The notes under the pieces were generated by a model. The model was not told the DNA's origin. It was given only the letters and a program-made list of their open reading frames with translations, and did not search any database. A DNA stretch of 9,391 bases, taken from contig CAMDAI010000033.1 in the NCBI GenBank assembly GCA_945888585.1, forward strand, positions 1 to 9,391. The letters are read 5' to 3'. This document shows positions 1-7,316 of the stretch, piece after piece; within the stretch, counting starts at the first letter, position 1, and every line of letters begins with the position of its first letter. This DNA comes from Rickettsia typhi (GTDB lineage Bacteria; Pseudomonadota; Alphaproteobacteria; Rickettsiales; UBA1997). The translations under genes and the position numbers were made by a program.

Positions 1-802
1 CTGATTCATCAGAAAATTCACTGGTAAATCTTTGACTAGGTAAAACTTGGAAAATATCACCATTTTTAATATATTCCTGCGCTTTTTTTACCACATCACA
101 ATATTCTTTCTCATTAAAACTGGAGACAAAATTTAATGATGCTGAGGAAATTTTTGGGTGATCTTGCTGATAAGGTTGGTTAATTAAATTAATAATCTTT
201 TCAATATTACTTTGAGCATTGATATAAGATTTATCAGAATTTATACCATTTTTATAATAAATTGGTGCACAAACATTAATCAGATCAAAAAGAGCATCAA
301 AAACAATCAGGATTTGAGGACGAATAAAAATGCTATCAGGAATTTTAATATCATCAGACAAATTATTATCTGGTAAATTTTCCATTAAACGCACCATATC
401 GTAACCCATATAACCAAAAATTCCCGAGCATATTGATGGTAAACTTTGCAGATTGGGAATTTGGGCCTCACCTATAATTTTTCTTAGTGAATTTAGCGGA
501 TGATCGTTAATTTTCTCAAAATTATCAGAATAAGAAGTGGAATTGTAATTAGAATATGCAACGCCATTTTCAGTTTTCCAGATTAAATCCGGAAGCAATC
601 CTATTACTGAGTAACGCCCTTTGTTATTACCTTTTTCAACCGATTCCAACAAGAAATGATATTCAGGAAATTGCTTTTCAATTTTAAGCAAAGCAAGAAC
701 TGGATTAAGTAAATCGCCAGGTATTTTCTTGGTTAGGACAATTGACTGTTTTTTATTCTCTAAACAATCTTTTACCTGATTCTTACTTAATGAAAAACTC
801 AT
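1..802 (-). CDS. trpE: Anthranilate synthase component I, N-terminal part (runs off the left edge)
   Basis: Makes anthranilate from chorismate with ammonia supplied by the TrpG subunit, the first committed step of tryptophan synthesis, in the cytoplasm. 267 codons are visible and open to the edge. The N-terminal domain carries the tryptophan-binding LLES motif (residues 51-54) followed by GRYS (62-65) and a PDLIW stretch (71-75), the hallmark of feedback-sensitive TrpE. The chorismate-binding domain begins near residue 225 and contains GDIFQV (248-253) and PSQRF; the catalytic C-terminal half lies outside the window. The start at 802 gives the normal N-terminal length. The frame stays open to an ATG at 883 through a palindromic element, but those 27 residues do not look like TrpE, so I keep 802. 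No clear Shine-Dalgarno; a TATAAT at 810-815 sits so close that a leaderless message is possible. It lies downstream of ppiD on the same strand, a neighbourhood seen in other Alphaproteobacteria. PabB is a less likely alternative given the LLES context. Confidence 0.93.
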   Translation of the reverse strand, partial: MSFSLSKNQVKDCLENKKQSIVLTKKIPGDLLNPVLALLKIEKQFPEYHFLLESVEKGNNKGRYSVIGLLPDLIWKTENGVAYSNYNSTSYSDNFEKINDHPLNSLRKIIGEAQIPNLQSLPSICSGIFGYMGYDMVRLMENLPDNNLSDDIKIPDSIFIRPQILIVFDALFDLINVCAPIYYKNGINSDKSYINAQSNIEKIINLINQPYQQDHPKISSASLNFVSSFNEKEYCDVVKKAQEYIKNGDIFQVLPSQRFTSEFSDES

Positions 803-822
803 GAATATAATTATACTATTTC

Positions 823-895
823 CTATGACGCTTACGCTTCGCACGCGGTTGGAAACTATTGGTTTCCAACCTACCAATTCCATCTAAAGATGGAA
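823..895. repeat. Palindromic intergenic element with two hairpins
   Basis: A locally GC-richer patch between ppiD and trpE. It contains a perfect 10-base inverted repeat (847-856 with 862-871, 5-base loop), then a perfect 8-base inverted repeat (878-885 with 888-895, 2-base loop, breathing to 4). On the other side is a tandem hexamer ACGCTT ACGCTT (828-839). On the minus strand the whole element is free of stops in the trpE frame from an ATG at 883. Neither hairpin is followed by a convincing T-run in the direction of transcription, so it does not look like an ordinary terminator. It resembles the palindromic elements of Rickettsia genomes in style (short, hairpin-forming, frame-preserving), but only one copy is in this window, so repetitive status is inferred. 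Confidence 0.55.
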
Positions 896-902
896 ATTAT
901 TA

Positions 903-2834
903 TTATTCCTCTTTTTTAGTAGTTGCCTCTAAAAGCTTCTGATTAACTTCAACTTTCATTTTATTTTGAATGTAATGATTATATGAAATTAAAATATCAT
1001 TTCTAAATTGCGCACTCATTTCACTAGCATAGGCTTTTATCTTAGCTTCATTATCAGCAGGCGCATCAATTTTTCTAATTACACCAATGGTAAAATCATC
1101 ATTTTGCGCATGGTATGGAGAAGTGGATTCAGAAATTCTTGCAGAAAATATTTCTTCTATAGATTTATTAGCATAAGGAACTTTCTTACCACCACCAACA
1201 TCAATCATATAAAATCTTGGAAACTCACGATTTTTTTCAACTTTTAGATTATATTTAGAAACTATTGGACCGATGTTTCCTTTGCTTTCAGATACTTGTT
1301 TAGCAATATCGTCTGCAAGTTCCTGAAGCTTTTGTTGTTGCTTATTTTTAATCAGAATATCACTGGCCAAAACCTTAACTTCATCCAAACTTCTTTCTCT
1401 ACCTTCTTCAATTTCATGAACTATTAAAGCATAATAAGTATCATTATTTTCTGAATAAAATAATTTAGAAGCCTGATTTTTTTTCAAAGCAAAAGCATTA
1501 GTATAAAAATTCTCAAATTTTATTACTTGCTCCACCTTATCCTTTTTGGAATCAATACCATAAGCATCAAATTTAGGTAAAGTTTGCACTTTAAATTTAA
1601 ATTTTTCAGCAACTTTAGTCATGGAATTGCTAGATAGTAATTCATCATCAATAGAGTTTAATTTTTCTTTTAAAACCTCTTCTTGTTTTTTAACTAAAAG
1701 ATCAGCTTCAATAGATTTTTTAACTTGAGCCAAAGGAATGCTGGTAACTGGATTAATACTATTTAAGCAAAATAAGTGAAAACCAAGCGGACTTTCTAAA
1801 ACATTACTAATTTCATTAACTTTTAAAGCAAAAATATCATTTGCCAATTCCTTTAATTGATCTTTCTTAGCAACTTTATTTAAAGAAATTGCCTTTTTAT
1901 CTTTTTTCTGAAGCTCAAAAGCAAGTTTAGCAAACACTTCAGCACCATTATTATCTTTGGCCTTTTCCTTGAATAGCACAAAAAATTCATCAGCAGATTT
2001 TTTATCGGTAAATACTAAATGATAAAAATTTCTAGTTTCTGGATTTTGATAATTAGAGATATTTTTATTATATTCATTTTCGATTTCTTTTTCCTCTAAA
2101 GCTATTTCGCTCAGCAAATCAGATTTAGTAAACGCAATATAAGAAACACTGCGCATTTCCGGCAATGCAAAAGATGCCTTATTTTTTTCAAAAAAATCAT
2201 TTAATTCAAATTCATTGGGCCTGGCTATCGGACCAATATTTTTAATCGAAACTGTAATTACATCTACATATCTTTTTTCTTCTTTATACTTATAAATATC
2301 ATGAGCTAAAGATTTATTAACCGTAGAAACTTCAACCAAAGGGGCTACGATCATTGCTCCAGCAATTTCATCTTTAAAACTCTCAATATATTTTTGCTCA
2401 GTTATACCATTTTTACTTAAAAATTTTCTGAAAAGATTACGATCAAATTTACCATCTTTATCTTTAAAATCCGGAGCTTCGGCAATTTGATTCAAAATAA
2501 CTTCTGTGCTTGGATAAATTCCTAAATCCTTTTGAAGCCCGTAAATTAAGTGTTTGGTAATCATTCTGCTCAAAACATCACTTCTAAATTGATCAGAACC
2601 AAGATAATTCATCACTTCTTCCGTAGGGTTTGATTTATAGATTACTTCCTTATCGGATTGAGCCATCTGAATAAATTTATCGTAACTAATTTTTTGACCT
2701 CCAACCTTTGCAATCCAAGAGCCATTATTACCAAAAATAAACCCGCTAATACCAAAAATCACGAATGATAATGCTAAAAAACCTAAAAATATTCTAAAAA
2801 AAATGTTCTTAGAAAGATTACGAAATACTTCCAT
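903..2834 (-). CDS. ppiD: PpiD/SurA-type membrane-anchored periplasmic chaperone (peptidyl-prolyl isomerase family)
   Basis: Inner-membrane-anchored periplasmic folding factor that binds proteins emerging from the Sec translocon. From the chosen start it is 643 residues, close to E. coli PpiD (623). It begins with a short basic segment, one membrane helix (about 12-35, FFRIFLGFLALSFVIFG), a SurA-like N-terminal chaperone domain (about 39-205), a parvulin-type domain (about 263-360, ending SPLGFHLF) and a long lysine/glutamate-rich C-terminal region. The parvulin domain looks eroded: the usual LGW segment reads ISLN, so isomerase activity is doubtful, as in E. coli PpiD where the domain is inactive. 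The frame is open to 2999, but those 55 upstream residues have no family resemblance and run into the lysC leader; the ATG at 2834 (or the adjacent one at 2837) puts the membrane helix at the proper distance. No Shine-Dalgarno is seen. Divergent from lysC, upstream of trpE. Confidence 0.9.
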   Translation of the reverse strand: MEVFRNLSKNIFFRIFLGFLALSFVIFGISGFIFGNNGSWIAKVGGQKISYDKFIQMAQSDKEVIYKSNPTEEVMNYLGSDQFRSDVLSRMITKHLIYGLQKDLGIYPSTEVILNQIAEAPDFKDKDGKFDRNLFRKFLSKNGITEQKYIESFKDEIAGAMIVAPLVEVSTVNKSLAHDIYKYKEEKRYVDVITVSIKNIGPIARPNEFELNDFFEKNKASFALPEMRSVSYIAFTKSDLLSEIALEEKEIENEYNKNISNYQNPETRNFYHLVFTDKKSADEFFVLFKEKAKDNNGAEVFAKLAFELQKKDKKAISLNKVAKKDQLKELANDIFALKVNEISNVLESPLGFHLFCLNSINPVTSIPLAQVKKSIEADLLVKKQEEVLKEKLNSIDDELLSSNSMTKVAEKFKFKVQTLPKFDAYGIDSKKDKVEQVIKFENFYTNAFALKKNQASKLFYSENNDTYYALIVHEIEEGRERSLDEVKVLASDILIKNKQQQKLQELADDIAKQVSESKGNIGPIVSKYNLKVEKNREFPRFYMIDVGGGKKVPYANKSIEEIFSARISESTSPYHAQNDDFTIGVIRKIDAPADNEAKIKAYASEMSAQFRNDILISYNHYIQNKMKVEVNQKLLEATTKKEE

Positions 2835-3001
2835 CATGTTATTTATTGATTTATTCGAGACAGGAAATTTATGAAAAATAGACCAATTTAGGTTACCACT
2901 CGTGGTTTTTTTATTCAATAATTTATTTGTATTGCAATAAATTAAATGCCTATTTAGAGTTAGAACCTTCTTCATTACTTCCTGGTTTTTTAATAACAAG
3001 T
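2835..3001. promoter_or_regulatory. Divergent control region between ppiD and lysC
   Basis: 167 bases separating the two divergent starts, so promoters for both directions are expected here. For lysC the best pair I can find is TTGCAA (2932-2937), 17 bases, TAGAGT (2955-2960), which is weak. A short hairpin ACCAC/GTGGT (2895-2906) is followed by seven Ts on the plus strand; its loop is too tight for a good terminator, though a weak lysC leader attenuator cannot be excluded. I see no lysine riboswitch: the space is too short for one. Confidence 0.3.
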
Positions 3002-4234
3002 ATGGCCTTAATAGTTCAAAAATTTGGTGGCACTTCAGTAGGAGACATCGAAAGAATTAAAAATGTAGCAAAAAAAGTTCAAGCTGAAATAGAGCTTGGC
3101 AATCGAGTGGTAGTTGTAGTTTCGGCAATGTCTGGCGTTACTAATCAATTGGTTGATTATTGTAATCAAGTTTCAAAATTACAAGATAATGCCGCTCTTG
3201 CTGAATATGATTCAATTACAGCAACCGGTGAACAGGTAACTTGTGGATTATTAGCTCTGCAATTACAAAGTATTGGTTATAAAGCCAGATCATTTCTGGG
3301 TTGGCAAGTTCCGGTTAAAACTGACAATGTTTATTCCAAAGCCAGAATTGATGATATTGATGGCAGTGCTATTTTAAAAGCTATAGAAATTTATGATGTG
3401 GTTGTAGTTGCGGGTTTTCAAGGAATTGATACTAAAAATAATCGAGTTACAACTTTAGGTAGAGGTGGATCAGATACTTCTGCAGTAGCAATAGCGGCTA
3501 CTATCAAAGCTTATCGTTGCGATATTTATACCGATGTTGAGGGAGTTTACACTACCGATCCAAGAATCACTGACAAAGCTAGAAAATTAAACAAAGTTTC
3601 TTATGAAGAAATGTTGGAAATGGCCTATAGTGGTTCAAAAGTTTTACAAACCAGATCAGTTGCAATGGCCATGGCGCACAATGTAAGGGTTCAGGTTTTA
3701 TCAACTTTTTCAAATAATCCAGGAACAATTTTAGTAAATAATGAGGAAATTATGGAAAGACGTCTTGTAACAGGAATTAGCTATAGCAAAAATGATGTTA
3801 GAATTACTTTAGTTGCTATGCCAGATCATCCCGGCTTATCTTCTGCAATATTTGGCGCCCTTGCTGAAAAAGAAATCAATATTGATATGATCGTACAAAA
3901 TGTCAGCGCCGACAGTAAATCGGTTGATATTACTTTTACCACTCCTAAAGAAGAATTGGAAAGAGCTAAAGCGGCTATTGAATCAATTCAAAGTAAAGTT
4001 AATTATGCAAAAATGCTAATTGATGATAATATTGCTAAAATTTCAGTAATTGGTGTAGGTATGATCAGCCATTCCGGCGTTGCTCACACTATGTTCAAAA
4101 CTTTAGCTGACAAAGGAATTAATATTCTTTTGATTTCTACTTCTGAAATTAAAATTTCAGTTCTAATTAACAAAGAATATGGCGAATTAGCCGTGAGAAT
4201 TCTTCATACTGCTTATGGGCTTGATGGAAAATAA
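3002..4234 (+). CDS. lysC: Aspartokinase
   Basis: Phosphorylates L-aspartate with ATP to 4-phospho-L-aspartate, the first step toward lysine, threonine, methionine and diaminopimelate for peptidoglycan. 410 residues, the usual length of the monofunctional enzyme. The N-terminal kinase domain shows KFGGTS (7-12, with the conserved lysine), SAMSGVTNQL (41-50), TGEQV (75-79), GRGGSDTSA (153-161) and YTDVEGVYTTDPR (176-188). Two ACT regulatory domains follow (about 262-335 and 345-410), including MPDHPGLSSAIF and NIDMIVQNVS, so feedback control by lysine and/or threonine is expected. The start at 3002 begins MALIVQKFGG, the standard family start; the 25 extra in-frame codons upstream (from 2927) have no resemblance and overlap the divergent promoter region. 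No homoserine dehydrogenase domain is fused. No recognisable Shine-Dalgarno. It is transcribed alone, convergent with tpiA and divergent from ppiD. Confidence 0.96.
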   Translation: MALIVQKFGGTSVGDIERIKNVAKKVQAEIELGNRVVVVVSAMSGVTNQLVDYCNQVSKLQDNAALAEYDSITATGEQVTCGLLALQLQSIGYKARSFLGWQVPVKTDNVYSKARIDDIDGSAILKAIEIYDVVVVAGFQGIDTKNNRVTTLGRGGSDTSAVAIAATIKAYRCDIYTDVEGVYTTDPRITDKARKLNKVSYEEMLEMAYSGSKVLQTRSVAMAMAHNVRVQVLSTFSNNPGTILVNNEEIMERRLVTGISYSKNDVRITLVAMPDHPGLSSAIFGALAEKEINIDMIVQNVSADSKSVDITFTTPKEELERAKAAIESIQSKVNYAKMLIDDNIAKISVIGVGMISHSGVAHTMFKTLADKGINILLISTSEIKISVLINKEYGELAVRILHTAYGLDGK

Positions 4235-4236
4235 TA

Positions 4237-4268
4237 AAATTGTTATGGTTTCTAAGCATTAACAATTT
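4237..4268. terminator. Possible bidirectional AT-rich terminator between lysC and tpiA
   Basis: A perfect 9-base inverted repeat, AAATTGTTA (4237-4245) and TAACAATTT (4260-4268), with a 14-base loop, begins two bases after the lysC stop codon and includes the last codons and stop of tpiA. On the minus strand it is followed by TATTATTTT, on the plus strand by CAAAAAATT. The stem is nearly all A/T, so it would be weak; its position at a convergent gene junction is the main support. Confidence 0.35.
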
Positions 4269-5073
4269 CAAAAAATTCATCAGCCTTTAAACTGGCCCCG
4301 CCAACTAAGAGACCGTCAATATTATTAATTGCCAAAATTTCTGCAGAATTTTCTTTTTTTACCGAACCTCCGTATAAAATAGCAAAATTCTTAATATTTT
4401 TATTAGCAGAAATTTTGCTTTTGATAAATTCAGCAATTTCCTCAATCTCTTTTATGGTTGGAACCAAACCAGTTCCAATTGACCAAACTGGCTCATAAGC
4501 AATTATTAAATTATCAATTTCCAAATTAACCGGAATGTTATTTTCAATTTGTTTACCAATAAAATCCAAATAAGAATTATTTTGCCTAAGGTTTTTTGAT
4601 TCTCCGATGCAAAGAATCGGGGTTAGATTGGCATCAATTGCAGCACTAACTTTTCTGGCAATTAATTGATCTGATTCATTAAGATATTGCCTACGCTCGC
4701 AGTGTCCTAAAATTACATATTCACAACCGCAATCTTTTAACATAATCGCACTAACGTCACCGGTAAAGGCACCATTTTTTTCAGCATGACAATCCTGTCC
4801 ACCCAGATGAATTTGTCTAACATTAAAAATTTTCTTTTCCAATTCGTCTTCAGATAATTCATCAATATTACCATGCAGTTTTTGCAATCTTTGCAATTCC
4901 TCATCCATCAATAAACCATCTAAATAATCCAGTAAAATAAAGGATGGACAAAGAACTATTTCTAAATTTTCTTTAATTCCAGGGAGTTTTTTTGAAAAAT
5001 TATGCAACCAAATTTCAGCCTCATCAAAAGAATTATTCATTTTCCAATTGGCAATAATTATTTTTTTAGTCAT
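4252..5073 (-). CDS. tpiA: Triose-phosphate isomerase
   Basis: Interconverts dihydroxyacetone phosphate and glyceraldehyde 3-phosphate in glycolysis and gluconeogenesis. Catalytic residues are all visible: N9 and K11 in NWKMN, H124 in GHCERR, E194 in YEPVW, the flexible loop 6 (195-206, PVWSIGTGLVPT) and the phosphate-binding YGGSV (234-238). At 273 residues it is longer than the usual 245-255. The surplus is an acidic, charged helix-like insertion at about residues 55-83 (rich in D, E, L), placed just before the HLGGQDCH strand. The conserved serine of HSERR is cysteine here (C125). Last gene of the minus-strand cluster, its ATG overlapping the end of coaE by 8 bases (ATGACTAA), which implies translational coupling. 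It probably works with glpX, encoded nearby, in gluconeogenesis. Confidence 0.96.
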   Translation of the reverse strand: MTKKIIIANWKMNNSFDEAEIWLHNFSKKLPGIKENLEIVLCPSFILLDYLDGLLMDEELQRLQKLHGNIDELSEDELEKKIFNVRQIHLGGQDCHAEKNGAFTGDVSAIMLKDCGCEYVILGHCERRQYLNESDQLIARKVSAAIDANLTPILCIGESKNLRQNNSYLDFIGKQIENNIPVNLEIDNLIIAYEPVWSIGTGLVPTIKEIEEIAEFIKSKISANKNIKNFAILYGGSVKKENSAEILAINNIDGLLVGGASLKADEFFEIVNA

Positions 5074-5680
5074 GTAGTTTTTGATAAATTTTTTTAATTT
5101 GTCTAAAAGTAAAACTCTTACTTAAACCGTTATAGATCGTAAAATCAGCTAATTTCTTTTTTTGATAATTAGGCAATTGATTTTTGGCAATTTGTTCAAA
5201 TTTATTAATTAAATCAATTATTGATTCTTCACAATTTTTTTCTTTTGCCCTTTTAATAAAGCGATATTTTTGAATTATTTTTGGCGTAATTACCACAATA
5301 ATTTTATCACATCTGCAATAATCTTTTTTTTCAAAAAGCAGAGGGATATTTAAAATCACCGATTTATAACCATCTAACCTTGATTTTCTTATGAACTCAT
5401 TTTCTTCTTTTCTTACTAAAGGATGAATTAAACTTTCTAAAATATCTAGATTTCCCCTATGACTTAGAACAATTTTTCCCAATTTCTTACGATTAATTTG
5501 ATTATGTTCAACCGCATCTGGAAAAATTTTACGAATTTCTTCTAGAACCTGTCTATTATAAGTAAAAATTTTATGAACTTCATTATCAGCATCAAATACT
5601 GGAATTCCAAGCTTTAAAAACCAATTTGCAACAAAATTTTTTCCACTAGCTACTCCCCCGGTTAAGCCAATTATCTTCAT
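5066..5680 (-). CDS. coaE: Dephospho-CoA kinase
   Basis: Phosphorylates the 3'-hydroxyl of dephospho-CoA with ATP, the last step of coenzyme A synthesis, in the cytoplasm. 204 residues, normal for the family. The P-loop lies at residues 8-15 (GGVASGKN). FDADNEVH (29-36) matches the substrate-site DAD..H motif, LIHPLVR (84-90) and NIPLLFE (111-117) are the other conserved blocks, and the lid region around 137-145 plus KNQLP and ADF (178-180) near the C-terminus match CoaE. Oddity: the residue after the P-loop lysine is Asn15, where Ser or Thr normally helps hold magnesium. Starts at ATG 5680, 13 bases after the rnd stop; an AGAAG about 12 bases upstream could be a weak ribosome site. Overlaps tpiA by 8 bases. 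Confidence 0.92.
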   Translation of the reverse strand: MKIIGLTGGVASGKNFVANWFLKLGIPVFDADNEVHKIFTYNRQVLEEIRKIFPDAVEHNQINRKKLGKIVLSHRGNLDILESLIHPLVRKEENEFIRKSRLDGYKSVILNIPLLFEKKDYCRCDKIIVVITPKIIQKYRFIKRAKEKNCEESIIDLINKFEQIAKNQLPNYQKKKLADFTIYNGLSKSFTFRQIKKIYQKLHD

Positions 5681-5693
5681 AATTTTTTGACTT

Positions 5694-6791
5694 CTAATTT
5701 TTAATTAAATTTTGTAAATCATTTCCAAAAACAATAAATCTCCATCCCGAAAGGATATCTTCTATTTTTTTATGACCAAGAATTATCATTTTTAAATTAT
5801 TTTGATTAATAATAAATTCGGGCTTTAAACCTTGTTCCAGAGATTTTTGATTTAAAAGAGTTTTAGCCTGTAAATAAAATGAATTTTGTTTTTCACTCAA
5901 TTTAAAACTAAAATTATCTTCATCTGAGAATAAATTGACGCCATAACTTAATGCGCTTTGTAAAAGTATCAGGATTTCCATTTTCAACTTTTCATTTAAC
6001 TTATTGGCTAGATAAAGTTGATTTAATTCTTCTAAATTCTGAGGATTTTTTTCAGCAATTAAACTTAGAACTTCATCTTTAATAACAAAGCTGCGCGGAA
6101 TATTATTTTTTCTAGCCTTGTTATCTCGCCACGGAACCAATAATTTAATATTTTTTTCATAAATTTTACTTTTTCTTTGAAAAGAAAATTTTTTAAACAA
6201 ATTCTGATTTTCACCATCAAAATTCTTTTCTGTTAAAATATTTTCCATTTCTTCATAAAACCATTCTAACCTTTGTTTTTGAATAAGCTTATCTTTTAAA
6301 ATATTAAAAATTTCCGGCAAGTAAAAAACATCAAGCAAAGCATATTGTATTTGATCGGGATGTAGTGGGCGCTCACCCCAATCACTTCTTTGCCATGCCT
6401 TATCTACATCTTTATCTAGCAATTCTTTGACTAATTTTACATAGCTGGAATTATAATCAAAACCACAAAAATTAGCCATTATTTGGGTATCGAAGATAGC
6501 TTTTGGAGTTTCATGTAAAAAGGGAAACAGCACTTCTAAATCTTGATGTAGACAATGAATTATTTTAATAATTTTTTGATTTTTTAGAATAGTAAAAAAT
6601 GGTTCCAAATTCAAATTTTTATTTAAAATATCAATGGCAAAACACGATCCTTCAACATTAATCTGAATCAAGCATAACAAGGGATAATAAGTTTTTTCCC
6701 GCATAAATTCAGTGTCAATTGACATCAAATTTTGGTCGGTAATTTTTTGACAGATTTCAAGTAATTGCTCTTGATTAAATACTAGGCTCAT
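5694..6791 (-). CDS. rnd: Ribonuclease D
   Basis: A 3'-5' exoribonuclease that trims the 3' ends of tRNA precursors and other small stable RNAs. 365 residues, normal length. The DEDDy catalytic set is complete: D26 and E28 in SIDTEFMRE, D84 in HCLHQDLE, Y150 and D154 in QYALLDVFYLP. An HRDC domain follows (about 213-285, with LLVPWRDNKARKNNIPRSF). A second HRDC-like C-terminal module (about 300-360), ending SGWRFIVFG, is typical of alphaproteobacterial RNase D. The start at 6791 overlaps the stop of the upstream IalB-like gene by four bases (ATGA) and has the best Shine-Dalgarno of the window, so these two genes are translationally coupled. Downstream, coaE follows after 13 bases. Confidence 0.95.
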   Translation of the reverse strand: MSLVFNQEQLLEICQKITDQNLMSIDTEFMREKTYYPLLCLIQINVEGSCFAIDILNKNLNLEPFFTILKNQKIIKIIHCLHQDLEVLFPFLHETPKAIFDTQIMANFCGFDYNSSYVKLVKELLDKDVDKAWQRSDWGERPLHPDQIQYALLDVFYLPEIFNILKDKLIQKQRLEWFYEEMENILTEKNFDGENQNLFKKFSFQRKSKIYEKNIKLLVPWRDNKARKNNIPRSFVIKDEVLSLIAEKNPQNLEELNQLYLANKLNEKLKMEILILLQSALSYGVNLFSDEDNFSFKLSEKQNSFYLQAKTLLNQKSLEQGLKPEFIINQNNLKMIILGHKKIEDILSGWRFIVFGNDLQNLIKN

Positions 6792-7300
6792 TTACAAATC
6801 TCCTTCATTCTAGCATAGGCTCTGTTAAATCCCTTCATTGAATATTCATCAATTGCATAAGTACCGAGCGATGAATCACTTCTGACTCTGACTATACTAG
6901 ATTCTAACATCAATTGAATTACTTCCTTATCTTCAGCGGGAGTTTTTAACCAGGCCATTTCATCATCTGTAAAAAATTTAAACTGCACATCATCCACCAA
7001 AATGAAAACACCGCTATTTATCTTATATTCATAGCCACTATAAGTACTAACTTCCTCGGTTCTTTTTCTGGCATAGCGCGTCACTAAGAGATAAGGGGAT
7101 CTTTCACTGGTATGATCACTATCAGTTCTGGTAGGAAATGAACTAATATAACATTGTTTAATGCCATCATCCGATTCATATTCATGAACTGCCCAACCAT
7201 AATAAATACTATCTATAACTTGAGCAAACAGATTATTTGGCAAAAATATCAGCAGAAAAAAAGAAATTAAAATTGATTTTTTAAAAAAATGATAAAACAA
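6788..7300 (-). CDS. Exported IalB-family (invasion-associated locus B-like) protein
   Basis: Predicted secreted periplasmic or envelope protein. The N-terminus is a clear signal peptide: basic KK (7-8), a hydrophobic core (about 9-20) and probable cleavage after LFA (24-26), leaving a mature protein of about 144 residues. The pattern matches the alphaproteobacterial IalB family: GWAV (35-38), a cysteine in QCYISSFP (49-56), PYLLVTR (69-75), EVSTYSGYEYK (83-93), AWLKTP (116-121), GTYAIDEYS and KGF (146-158), and a C-terminal cysteine (C169). C50 and C169 probably form a disulfide. The family is named for a Bartonella protein linked to red-cell entry, but members occur in many non-pathogens, so I claim no invasion role. 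The frame given starts with TTG at 7300 because no in-frame ATG or GTG exists; see the leader entry for a likely better start. First gene of a cluster with rnd, coaE and tpiA. Confidence 0.8.
   Translation of the reverse strand: MFYHFFKKSILISFFLLIFLPNNLFAQVIDSIYYGWAVHEYESDDGIKQCYISSFPTRTDSDHTSERSPYLLVTRYARKRTEEVSTYSGYEYKINSGVFILVDDVQFKFFTDDEMAWLKTPAEDKEVIQLMLESSIVRVRSDSSLGTYAIDEYSMKGFNRAYARMKEICK
6800..6805 (-). promoter_or_regulatory. Strong Shine-Dalgarno for rnd
   Basis: AAGGAG on the minus strand, 8 bases before the rnd ATG and inside the last codons of the IalB-like gene. It fixes the rnd start at 6791. It is notable because most other genes here (lysC, tpiA, glpX, secB, trpE, ppiD) have no recognisable ribosome site. 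Confidence 0.75.
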
Positions 7301-7316
7301 ATCTGTAAATTTTTTA

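Noticed and set aside
803..902. Tryptophan attenuator with leader peptide before trpE
   Set aside because: Hairpins are present, but no short leader with clustered Trp codons and no T-run after a stem in the direction of transcription.
1008..1247. Plus-strand ORF of 79 codons inside ppiD
   Set aside because: It lies antisense within the well-supported ppiD and shows no domain, signal or sensible composition.
2895..2912. Intrinsic terminator in the lysC leader
   Set aside because: The T-run is good but the stem is only 4-5 pairs with a 2-4 base loop, too weak to call.
2835..2999. 55-residue N-terminal extension of PpiD
   Set aside because: No similarity to PpiD starts, would place the membrane helix far from the N-terminus, and occupies the divergent control region.
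2927..3001. 25-residue N-terminal extension of aspartokinase
   Set aside because: The family starts right before the KFGGTS motif; the extension is unlike any part of the enzyme and overlaps the leader.
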